Assembly: GCA_035647855.1 (NCBI GenBank)
Contig: DASRMP010000043.1
Location: 1 to 43,745 of the forward strand
Source of the DNA: JAAZBW01 sp035647855
Lineage (GTDB): Bacteria; Actinomycetota; Actinomycetes; Actinomycetales; Actinomycetaceae
Reading direction: 5' to 3'
Length of the DNA stretch: 43,745 nucleotides
Below the pieces are notes generated by a model, which searched no databases, was not told the DNA's origin, and saw nothing but the letters and a program-made list of their open reading frames with translations. Every line of letters starts with the position of its first letter. Positions within the stretch are counted from its first letter, which is position 1. The translations under genes were made by a program, and so were the position numbers. Below, one piece after another: positions 24,538-31,622 of this stretch.

Positions 24538-24886
24538 GGCGCACGATCGTCACGCTCTTTCCGAGCCCGTGCCGCCTGGGCGCACGATCGTCACACCCCT
24601 CTTGAGCCCGTGCCGCCTGGGCGCACGATCGTCACACCAGGGCGCACGATCGTCACACCCCTCCCAAACCCGTGCCGCCTGGGCGCACGATCGTCACATC
24701 GGGGCGCATGTTCGTCACCTCATGGCGCACGATCGTCACACGCAGAATGCTGAGGGCGCACGATCGTCACGATGGCGCAGTGACGTCACTGCGCCATCGT
24801 GACGGACGCCAGCCATCGTGTGACGAACGTACGCCCCGATTTCGCCGATGTGACGATCGTGCGCCCTCACGTGACGAACGTGCGCC
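24538..24886 (+). repeat. phased 17-bp unit array A3
   Basis: Direct units start at 24538, 24579, 24620, 24641, 24682, 24703, 24724 and 24755, in steps of 21, 31 or 41 bp. The core is a perfect 40-bp palindrome at 24765-24804. On its right lie a degenerate inverted unit (24798-24814) and three inverted units ending at 24835, 24865 and 24886. The 24-nt linkers share CCCGTGCCGCCTG. It lies between the divergent rpiA and CPBP protease genes and is followed directly by cassette repeat B2. Confidence 0.95.
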
Positions 24887-24917
24887 CTCACGCTATGAAC
24901 CCGGCCGGACACCGCCA

Positions 24918-25380
24918 CAGGGGGAAACTCGGACCCCATCCGGGACGATCTGACATGAGCTGGGGAACTTCAGACCCCGTCTGGGCGGCGCGCTGGGGAA
25001 CCTGAGACCTGCTGGGGAACAACGCACCCCGTAGTCGAGGTCCGAAGTTCCCCAAGAAGCGACCTCGGGGTAGCAGACGAGGTGCCAAGTTCCCCAGCGA
25101 CAACACGCAAGCGACAAGACGAAGTGCCAAGTTCCCCAGCCACCCGGTACCGGACCCCGACGGCAGTCCCAAGCTCCCCAGCGACAACACGCAAGCGACA
25201 AGACGAAATGCCAAGTTCCCCAGCTCCGCCGGACAACCGGCAAGACGAGGTGCCAAGATCCCCAGCCACCCGGTACCAGACCCCGACGGCAGTCCCAAGC
25301 TCCCCAGCCACCCGGTACCAGACCCCGACGGCAGTCCCAAGTTCCCCAGCCACCCGGTTTGTCGACCCGAAGGAGGCACC
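24918..25380 (+). repeat. 42-bp cassette repeat B2, with inverted copies on its left
   Basis: Eight direct cores place their AAG at 25045, 25087, 25129, 25171, 25213, 25255, 25297 and 25339, an exact 42-bp period. The core is CCAAGTTCCCCAGC, with T replaced by C or A at one position in some copies. Cassette order after the first (leader) unit is S1, S2, S1, S3, S2, S2, S2-like, where S3 (TCCGCCGGACAACCGGCAAG...) is found once. Inverted cores begin at about 24918, 24960, 24993 and 25012. The 33-bp gap to the first direct core is the same as in B1. Confidence 0.9.
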
Positions 25381-25636
25381 AGAGCCTGTTGCGCTTTTTC
25401 GGATGAGCTATTTCCGTCAGTGTTCCGCACAACCGCCGGAGTCTCGGCAGCGCGTCCGAGTTTGGTGCGGTCCAGGGGGGCGTCTCGGCCTTCTCCACCA
25501 AGCGCGCCAGCAGCTGTCAGAGTCTGGCCTCTACCGTAGGAGTTTCTCCCCTGTGGACCGGCGCCCACACCGTCGCGGGGCGGATTTGGTCTTTCTTGGC
25601 CTGTTCGCGGCCTTTCCGGACCGGCAGATTCGTCAA

Positions 25637-25710
25637 CTGTAGGCGTTTGGTCTCTAGTGTAGGCGTTATTCACGTGTCAAACGCCTACACTAGAGGCCAA
25701 ACGCCTACAG
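25637..25710. repeat. 31-bp inverted repeat with a 12-base loop
   Basis: The left arm 25637-25667 and right arm 25680-25710 are reverse complements with one mismatch. Each arm contains two copies of TGTAGGCGTT, so the element holds four copies of that decamer, two per strand. The loop centre is CACGTG. No T-run follows either arm. Confidence 0.92.
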
Positions 25711-26016
25711 TCGTCGCTCCGCCACCGGTCAGGAGGCTCTGTTACCGGTTGAACAGGACGAGAATCACCCCCGGACCGCACGAAACCAGCGTACGCTGCC
25801 GAAACTCCTACAGAAGTCTCCGCTCTCCCCCATCAGGGGCCCGTTCTGTGCTGAGAATGCTGCATTCACTGGACTAGCAACGAAACAGCCATGGAAACGG
25901 CCTCCCGCGAAAGCGCAACAGGCTTTCTGCTGACCGCAGCCTCTCTTCTGACCGCAACCCTCGCCATCGGCGCTCGCGAATGACGCCCAGGATCATCACG
26001 AGGTCTGCCTGCGACC

Positions 26017-26022
26017 TAGGCT
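26017..26022 (+). promoter_or_regulatory. -10 element of a leaderless promoter for the CPBP protease
   Basis: TAGGCT is followed by 7 bases and ATG at 26030. Two in-frame GTG codons lie just before the ATG, but the spacing favours the ATG. Confidence 0.55.
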
Positions 26023-26029
26023 GGTGGTG

Positions 26030-26896
26030 ATGGCAACGAGTCGAGTCGGCGGGACGGGCGGAACCGGTGGGACCGGCGGGACGGGTTGCAACGGCGGGAC
26101 GGGCAGACCCGGCCGGACCGGTGGGACCGGCGGGACCTCCTCAGGTGCGGGGGCCCACGGGAGCGAGCCGACGCCGTCGGGCCGCAGGCCGTGGTGGAGG
26201 GTGAACGAGGAGTACGAACGGGGACTGCGGCAGTTCGGGCGCGGCGACATGTGGCTCGCGCTCGGGGTGGTGGTTCTGAGCTTCGTGGTGCTCCACCTCA
26301 AGGGAGTGTTCGACGCCGGCCGCGACTACCCCGGAGAGGCCGTGCAACTGCGGATGGGGTTCGCGGAGGTGACGATCTGGCTCGCGCTTCTCGGAGTCAT
26401 CGTGGCGTTGCGCCGTCAGGATGCGCGGTGGATCGGGTTCTCGCGGGCACAGCTCGGGCGCTCCCTGCGAGTGGGATTGATCGGCGCAGTGGTGGTCATC
26501 GCTGGAACCGCTGCGCTCGGGCTGCTGGTCAATGGGTCTTTGCGGCAGCCGCAGCCGCTCTGGTTCACCTGGGGTGTGCCGTACTACCTGGTGGTGATCG
26601 GATTCCAGGAGGAGCTCGTCTGGCGCGGCTTCGTCACGCCGCGGCTGGAGGCCCAGTTCTCGCGTCGGTGGATCGGCGTGGTGCTGGCCGGCGCGCTGTT
26701 CGGCCTCATGCACATCCCCTACCAATACGTGACTTCCGGTCTGGCGTTCGGGGAGTTCATGGCCGCAGCCTGGATCCAGGTCCTGATCGCGATGGGGTGG
26801 CACTTCGTGCTCTGGTGGCTCTACACGCGCTTCAACTCGCTGGCGGCACCGACTCTGTTCCACTTCGCCATGAACTGGTCGAGCCTCATGCTGTAG
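26030..26896 (+). CDS. CPBP family intramembrane protease (CAAX protease-like)
   Basis: The 288-residue protein starts with about 35 residues of Gly-Gly-Thr repeats coded by a simple GGN-ACN-type DNA repeat, then a basic stretch. The membrane part has about seven helices. CPBP motifs are intact: EEL-x2-RGF (FQEELVWRGFV, the catalytic Glu pair), LFGLMHIP with the metal/catalytic His, and FHFAMNW near the end. The family cleaves or processes peptides within the membrane; in bacteria it is linked to bacteriocin maturation or immunity, but no peptide gene is visible nearby. The Gly-Thr head is cytosolic or disordered and may vary in length. Confidence 0.88.
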   Translation: MATSRVGGTGGTGGTGGTGCNGGTGRPGRTGGTGGTSSGAGAHGSEPTPSGRRPWWRVNEEYERGLRQFGRGDMWLALGVVVLSFVVLHLKGVFDAGRDYPGEAVQLRMGFAEVTIWLALLGVIVALRRQDARWIGFSRAQLGRSLRVGLIGAVVVIAGTAALGLLVNGSLRQPQPLWFTWGVPYYLVVIGFQEELVWRGFVTPRLEAQFSRRWIGVVLAGALFGLMHIPYQYVTSGLAFGEFMAAAWIQVLIAMGWHFVLWWLYTRFNSLAAPTLFHFAMNWSSLML

Positions 26897-27012
26897 GGCG
26901 CCGCGGGTGTACTCCCAGCCATCCGGAAGCCGGTGGTGGGGAGTGTTGGTCGTCGTCGCCGACGACGACTTCGACCCCTGGGAAGCCCCCCCCCCGATCG
27001 AGGGATTCCGGC

Positions 27013-27120
27013 TCAGCGAGGTGACGTGAGATGAGCCTGCATGGCGCCCCACGAGATGCCCGCGTAGACGACGTCGTTCGGCACGTTGGCGAGGGCCCGG
27101 TCGAGGCGCTGCCCACGCGC
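27013..27120 (-). pseudogene. remnant of a dienelactone hydrolase-family gene
   Basis: The minus strand of this gap codes a short segment ending QRLDRALANVPNDVVYAGISWGAMQ... before a stop at 27013-27015. It resembles the strand and nucleophile elbow of actinobacterial dienelactone hydrolases, which read VVYAGFSLG. Both the N-terminal and C-terminal parts of the enzyme are missing. Downstream, a run of about ten C (near 26987-26996) and non-matching sequence follow. No start codon or RBS is present. I read it as a decayed fragment; a chance resemblance cannot be excluded. Confidence 0.4.
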
Positions 27121-27181
27121 CGAACTGGGCCGCCGATTGTGGGCCGGACGTCCTTGTCAGGGGTGAACGTACGTTCGATTC

Positions 27182-27301
27182 ATGGACTGGCTCAGCCACG
27201 AGCTCCGCCGCGCCGGATTCGATCCTGATGCGACATGGCCTCGCACCACTACGGCGGAGAGGGCCAGCTCACCCGAATCCGGCCGGCCGGCCGCACCAGT
27301 C
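27182..27301 (+). other. possible 5' fragment of a lost gene with a leaderless-type start
   Basis: TACGTT, 6 bases, ATG at 27182 gives a start like those of real genes here. About 20 codons follow (MDWLSHELRRAGFDPD then ATWPR) that read like a normal N-terminus. From ~27302 the frame lies antisense to a well-supported gene and loses coding character. It may be a truncated gene start or coincidence. The rest of the 26897-27301 gap holds only the hydrolase remnant. Confidence 0.3.
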
Positions 27302-28462
27302 CTAGCGGCGGGACTTCGCGGCGTCGTTGGTCCACGTGCCTTCCAGGAAGGCGTCCCCGCCCGGGCCGCGCAGAAGCCCGCCGCGCCAGTGGTAGCCGCG
27401 CGCCCAACTGAACGCCGGGACGAGACTCGTGATCAGCCGCGCCGCGAGGGAGGTGCCGGCGCCGCGCACGCCCCTCCACGCCCGGTCAGCGTCCAGAGCC
27501 ATCTCGACAACGCCGCCGGCGCCGGCGCCGCCCGCCGCGCCCGAACGGCTGCCCGGCGCAGGGCGCAGATTGAGTGGGCCCCCGGCAAGCAGGATGCCGT
27601 TCGCGGTGAGTTCCCACCGGTGCCGGACGGCATCCCGGATCGCACCGGCCGGCGGAAGCGGTGGATAGAGCGTGAGCACCACCGGCAATGCGTCAGTGCC
27701 GGCCACGAGGCGGATCAAGTTCCCGTCAGCGTCCAGATCGGGCAGCGCGATGCGATCGGGGCCGCCGGCCATCGCGGGGCCGCTCCCCGGCGGAGATGTT
27801 TCCGGTACGCCCGGCACAACCGGTGAGCCAGAGACAGCGACCGGTGGATCGCCGTCGGCGAGCAGGTTGATCGAGACGATCCCGGTGCACGCCTTCACCA
27901 TCGTGAGCCGGCCGCCGCGGTAAGGGACGGGCAACAGCTTCGGCTCGAACACCTCGCCCCCGTAGGTGCCGGAGAAGTGCACCTCGCGTGTCGAGAGGAT
28001 GTCGAACCCTGTCAGGAAGGGCTGGAACCACGAGGTCGGAGCGTCCATTCCGAACGCCGGGGGCGCCGCGAAGTCGTATCCGCTCCAGGGCCGGTCGGAG
28101 TCGACGTCGAGAAGCAGTCGTCTGCCGAAGCGGTCGGTGAGGTCGACATGGATGTGGAGTCCGGCATCGCCGATCTCGAGCTCGGCGCGGGCGAAGTCGG
28201 CGGGCCCGTCGTAGGCGATCCCGGCGCCGAGGGCCGCCTCGGCGGGAGATAGCGGGTGGTCCGCGGGCCAGAAGAAGTCGACCGTGCGGTCCGGGTGCTG
28301 CACGATGACGCGGGTGGTTTCGGCGCCGTCGGGGGCGGTGAGGACCTGGACCTCGACGCCCGTGAGCGGACCGCCGGGCGCGCAGTCGAGCGGTGCGAGC
28401 CGGCGAATCGACGTCTCGGTGCGAAGGGCGAGCGGCCAGACTGAGCGGGCGGTGGAGGTCAT
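27302..28462 (-). CDS. conserved hypothetical protein, beta-rich
   Basis: The 386-residue protein has no domain I recognise. It is rich in strand-like alternating segments (VEVQVLTAPDGAETTRVIVQ, AELEIGDAGLHIHVDLTDRFGRRLLLDVD) with conserved-looking aromatic and Gly patches (SWFQPFLTGFDIL, HFSGTYGGEVFEPKLLPVPYRGG, FSWARGYHWRGGLL). It has no signal peptide or membrane segment, so it is probably cytosolic. A Gly/Ala/Pro-rich linker lies near 220-240. ATG at 28462 with a GGGAG box is preferred over an upstream ATG at 28537. Its start lies 107 bases from a divergent membrane protein gene. Confidence 0.65.
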   Translation of the reverse strand: MTSTARSVWPLALRTETSIRRLAPLDCAPGGPLTGVEVQVLTAPDGAETTRVIVQHPDRTVDFFWPADHPLSPAEAALGAGIAYDGPADFARAELEIGDAGLHIHVDLTDRFGRRLLLDVDSDRPWSGYDFAAPPAFGMDAPTSWFQPFLTGFDILSTREVHFSGTYGGEVFEPKLLPVPYRGGRLTMVKACTGIVSINLLADGDPPVAVSGSPVVPGVPETSPPGSGPAMAGGPDRIALPDLDADGNLIRLVAGTDALPVVLTLYPPLPPAGAIRDAVRHRWELTANGILLAGGPLNLRPAPGSRSGAAGGAGAGGVVEMALDADRAWRGVRGAGTSLAARLITSLVPAFSWARGYHWRGGLLRGPGGDAFLEGTWTNDAAKSRR

Positions 28463-28568
28463 GCGACAACTCTCCCGCAAGCGCGGACGAGGCGCAGGAT
28501 CGTGCCGAGGGCGGGGATCGGCGTGATCGCGGGTCAACGTCGTGTCGAGTCTGGGCCAGGATGGTTGC

Positions 28569-29279
28569 GTGAACTCCCTCGAACCCCGGACCCTCAGTCC
28601 CGTGCAGACGGCGTTCCTCCTGCTGGGCCTGCTCGTGCTGGCCGACCTGCTTTTCTTGCTCGGCGATCTCTATTTCAACGTTGTGCTCCCCGGGACGCGC
28701 CCGGATCTGAGCGTGTCCGAGGACCAGACCCACCCGGAGTTCTTCCAGTACACCAAGTTCGTCTGGGTGATCGTCCTGCTTGTCGTGCTCGCCCGGCGTC
28801 AGCGGACCTGGAACTATCTGGGCTGGCTGCCGCTCTTCACGTACCTGCTGCTGGACGATTCGCTGCAGATCCACGAAAGCGGCGGGGAGATGATCGCGCT
28901 GCGATACGGCATTGAACCCGCTCTGGGGCTCCGGGCGGTGGACTTGGGTGAGCTCATCGTGTCCGCGATCGCCGGGCTGGGGGCGCTGGTGTTCATCGCC
29001 ATCGGGCTGATGAGGGCCAGGCCGGAGATCCTGAAGTTCTTCACCGACCTCGCACTGCTGGGAGCGGTGCTGGTGCTGTTCGGCGTCGTCGTGGATATGA
29101 TCCACGTCCTGTTCGGTGGGCTCAGCGCGCAGATCCTCGGCCTGATCGAAGACGCCGGCGAGATGATCGCCGTGAGCGCGATCACCGCCTACGTTTTCGG
29201 CGTGGCGTTGGGAGCCGCCCCGAGGGGCCTGTTCTGGCGGAGACGCGGCGAGGGTCAGCCCGCCGGATCGCCGCGCTAA
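28569..29279 (+). CDS. uncharacterised membrane protein, six helices
   Basis: The ~236-residue protein has six predicted membrane helices: AFLLLGLLVLADLLFLLGDLYF, FVWVIVLLVVLA, YLGWLPLFTYLLL, ELIVSAIAGLGALVFIAIGLM, LALLGAVLVLFGVVVDMIHVLF and IAVSAITAYVFGVALGA. Acidic and histidine residues lie inside helices (LLLDDSLQIHES, DMIHVLF, LIEDAGEMI), which could bind metal or carry protons. I recognise no family. The start is uncertain: GTG at 28569 has AGGA 8 bases before it, and an in-frame GTG at 28542 has no clear signal. It converges with the next gene and overlaps it by 4 bases. Confidence 0.7.
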   Translation: MNSLEPRTLSPVQTAFLLLGLLVLADLLFLLGDLYFNVVLPGTRPDLSVSEDQTHPEFFQYTKFVWVIVLLVVLARRQRTWNYLGWLPLFTYLLLDDSLQIHESGGEMIALRYGIEPALGLRAVDLGELIVSAIAGLGALVFIAIGLMRARPEILKFFTDLALLGAVLVLFGVVVDMIHVLFGGLSAQILGLIEDAGEMIAVSAITAYVFGVALGAAPRGLFWRRRGEGQPAGSPR

Positions 29280-30133
29280 CCTGCGCCCACGGTCCGGTCA
29301 AGGAACGCGATCACATCGGCGGTCACCTCATCGCGGTTGGTCTCGTTGAGGAGTTCGTGCCGTGCCTCCGGGTACGCAATGTACGTGACGTCCTTCAGGC
29401 CGACCGACCGGTACCTGTTCGAAACAACCTCGACCCCGGGCTCGATCAACCCGACCGGGTCATCGGTCCCGGAGATGATCAGCACCGGCAGATCGGCCCG
29501 GACCCAGGCGAGGCGGTGCGGGTTCGCCGCCTCGGCGAGTTCCTCGATTCCCTCGAAGGGGTCGGTCGGGAAGGCGGTCTCCGGGTCCGCGACGTAGCGG
29601 TCCACCTCGTCCTCATCGCGTGAGAGCCACTCGAATCCTGTCCGCTCCTCGAAGCCTTCGTTGAACGCGGTCAGATCGGTGGGCTCCGACCCTCCGAGCA
29701 GGGCCGCAATCGCGGCCGGTTCGCCCGAGCCGCACAGCACCACCGCGTCGACGTCCTGCGAGTGGTCGAGCAGGTACTGCTGGCTGGCGAACGAGCCCAT
29801 CGAGTGCCCGAAGAGCGCGATCGGGAGGTCACGGAACTGCGAACTGATGAGCGCGTTGAGCTGGTTCAGGTCCTCCACCCAGCCGGTCCAGCCGTCGCGG
29901 CCCCACTTCCCGTAGTTTCCTTTCGCGCTGCGGCCGGATCCGCGCCCGTCGGGGGCGTACACGAGGTAGCCGGCGTCCGTGAGGACTTCGGCGAAGCGAC
30001 GGTAGCGCCCGGCGTGCTCACCAAGACCGTGCTGGATCTGGACCACGGCCCGTGGCCTGCCCTCCGGTGCCCAGCGGTAAACCTGCAGCGTAAGCGCGTC
30101 GGTGGTTGGAACTGTGACCGTCGTCTCCTTCAT
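29276..30133 (-). CDS. alpha/beta hydrolase, monoacylglycerol lipase-like
   Basis: The 285-residue protein has an oxyanion HGLGEH motif at 35-40, nucleophile elbow GHSMG at 109-113 (Ser111), acid in SGTDDP (Asp225) and His259 in EARHELLNE, all in standard order. The serine aminopeptidase S33/lysophospholipase-type layout and the HGLGEH-x-GRY signature point to monoacylglycerol lipases. It has no signal peptide, so it is probably cytosolic. ATG at 30133 is favoured over an upstream ATG; AATAGT lies 6 bases before it, consistent with a leaderless start. Confidence 0.88.
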   Translation of the reverse strand: MKETTVTVPTTDALTLQVYRWAPEGRPRAVVQIQHGLGEHAGRYRRFAEVLTDAGYLVYAPDGRGSGRSAKGNYGKWGRDGWTGWVEDLNQLNALISSQFRDLPIALFGHSMGSFASQQYLLDHSQDVDAVVLCGSGEPAAIAALLGGSEPTDLTAFNEGFEERTGFEWLSRDEDEVDRYVADPETAFPTDPFEGIEELAEAANPHRLAWVRADLPVLIISGTDDPVGLIEPGVEVVSNRYRSVGLKDVTYIAYPEARHELLNETNRDEVTADVIAFLDRTVGAG

Positions 30134-30199
30134 ACGATCACTATTCCATCCACACACCCCGGAGACCCTTGGTTTCCCCAACCGGCGGCCTCGCCACGA

Positions 30200-31615
30200 T
30201 CACTCGACCGGCAGTCTTCCCGTCCCGATCGCCTTCACGAACGCCGCATGATCCGCTTCCGTCTGATCGGCGTAGGCGCGCGCCCAGCGCGCGAACGCCT
30301 GCGCCGCGTAGTCGTGCTTCCCGAGATACCCGGCGATCCGCGAGGCGCCGGACGTCCGCGCGTGGCCCTTCGCCAGTAGGTGCCCGATGATCCCCGCGTA
30401 GTCCCGCAGCGCCTGCGGAGTGATCGCGGACACATCGATCGTGCCCTGCTGGTTCCGCCACTGCCGGACGTAGTAATGGCGTTCGCCGACTGTCGCCCAG
30501 CCGAGCAGCGGATCCGAGACCGTCTGGATGTCCTGCTGGTACTCCACCACGCGCTGCCCCTGGTGCCGGTGCCACGCCCGGTCCCCGTGCACGTACGGCG
30601 CGATCACGCTGCGCCGCGCCTGCTTGAGCTGCAGGAACAGGACATCGTTGGGGTCCGATCCCTCGAGCAGCGCAAGGTACGCGCGCAGGCCCACCGAACC
30701 GACACCCACCACCTTGTGCACCACGTCCGTGAGGTAGTAGCTCCCCACCACCCGCCGCCACTGCGGCGTCAGGCGTTCGAGATACTCGTCCAGCGCGACG
30801 CCCACCTGTTCGAGCCGTTCCTCGGGCACGCGCAGAATGACGGGCAAGTCCTCGACGATCCGTCGTTCGTAACCTTCCCCGGCACTGATCTTCGGCAGCT
30901 TCCGGTCCGAGACGTTGCGTCGCGCCTTCTTCACGGTGCGCTCGATCTCGCCGCGCAGGCTCTTCTCGGTGACGGTCTCGTTCAGCCGGTCGACATCGAG
31001 CCTGTTGAACGCGCGGGACATCAGCGGGGTGTCAGAGAGGAAACGAACCTCCTCGCGATACGCCTCCACGCACGCGACCGCCGCCTCGTGGCACTCCTCC
31101 TCGCTGCTGTTGTTCTCCCGGCCCGCGACCCACACGGACGCCGTCAGCCTTCGGAGATCCCACTCCCAGGAACCGGTGTGCGCCTCGTCGAAGTCGTTGA
31201 GGTCAATCACGAGGTTCCCCTCGGGCGACCGATAGAACCCGACATTCCCCAGATGCGCATCGCCGCAGATCACAGGCATGATCCCGGTGGCGGGCAGCGC
31301 GGAGACGTCCCACGCCAGCACGTCCGCCGCGCCGCGCAGGAACGAGAACGGCGACGCCGCCATCCGCTCGATCCGCAGCGGGATCAGCCGCGCCTCGCGG
31401 CCTTCGTGCGACGCGATCACCTGGTCCACCACGTCCGGGCGGTGGTCGGGTGCCCGCCAGTAGGCGAGGGCATCGAACGGCACGACGCCGCGCAGCGACT
31501 TCCCCACCTGGTACCGCTCGCGGCGAGTCACCAGGCGGCGCCGCACCGATTCGTCGGGCCGCGGCGCGCCCGGAACCGGGTCGCCAATCTCCGTGAGTTG
31601 GAGACCTTCCTTCAT
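30200..31615 (-). CDS. DUF2252 family protein
   Basis: The 471-residue protein matches DUF2252: RRERYQVGKSLRGVVPFDALAYWRAPDHRPDVVDQV near the start, then PFSFLRGAADVLAWDVS, the GDAHLGNVGFY and DLNDFDEAHTGSWEWDLRRL motifs, and VGVGSVGLRAYLALLEG. The GD-x-H-x-x-N and D-x-N-D-F-D-E motifs are arranged like the catalytic loop and DFD of aminoglycoside phosphotransferase/kinase folds, so a small-molecule kinase activity is plausible but unproven. It begins 7 bases after the UGPase stop on the same strand, suggesting co-expression with sugar-nucleotide metabolism. Confidence 0.88.
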   Translation of the reverse strand: MKEGLQLTEIGDPVPGAPRPDESVRRRLVTRRERYQVGKSLRGVVPFDALAYWRAPDHRPDVVDQVIASHEGREARLIPLRIERMAASPFSFLRGAADVLAWDVSALPATGIMPVICGDAHLGNVGFYRSPEGNLVIDLNDFDEAHTGSWEWDLRRLTASVWVAGRENNSSEEECHEAAVACVEAYREEVRFLSDTPLMSRAFNRLDVDRLNETVTEKSLRGEIERTVKKARRNVSDRKLPKISAGEGYERRIVEDLPVILRVPEERLEQVGVALDEYLERLTPQWRRVVGSYYLTDVVHKVVGVGSVGLRAYLALLEGSDPNDVLFLQLKQARRSVIAPYVHGDRAWHRHQGQRVVEYQQDIQTVSDPLLGWATVGERHYYVRQWRNQQGTIDVSAITPQALRDYAGIIGHLLAKGHARTSGASRIAGYLGKHDYAAQAFARWARAYADQTEADHAAFVKAIGTGRLPVE

Positions 31616-31622
31616 GACTCGA

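Larger units (their letters stand above)
25381..26029. other. gene-free stretch upstream of the CPBP protease
   Basis: No gene is supported. It contains the large inverted repeat at 25637-25710. It also has a looser outer pair (CCGTAGGAGTTTC near 25534-25546 and GAAACTCCTACAG at 25801-25813), and two direct copies of TCTGACCGCA/CTGACCGCA 18 bp apart near 25930-25956. Base composition is less GC-rich than the neighbouring genes between 25560 and 25720. The promoter of the protease lies at its right end. Confidence 0.65.

Noticed and set aside
24765..24804. Classic rho-independent terminators at the array palindromes
   Set aside because: They have no loop and no T-run, occur between divergent as well as tandem genes, and are embedded in phased units, so termination is not their obvious role.
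24475..25673. Open frames across A3 and B2, including a 14-residue periodic peptide in the B blocks
   Set aside because: Several frames are open together, codon bias is absent, no RBS is present, and the palindromic and inverted parts would have to be coding too. Translation of the 42-bp block cannot be fully excluded without expression data.
27726..29105. 459-codon minus-strand open frame
   Set aside because: It spans two better-supported genes on different strands and is rich in Arg, Gln and His as expected for a shadow frame.
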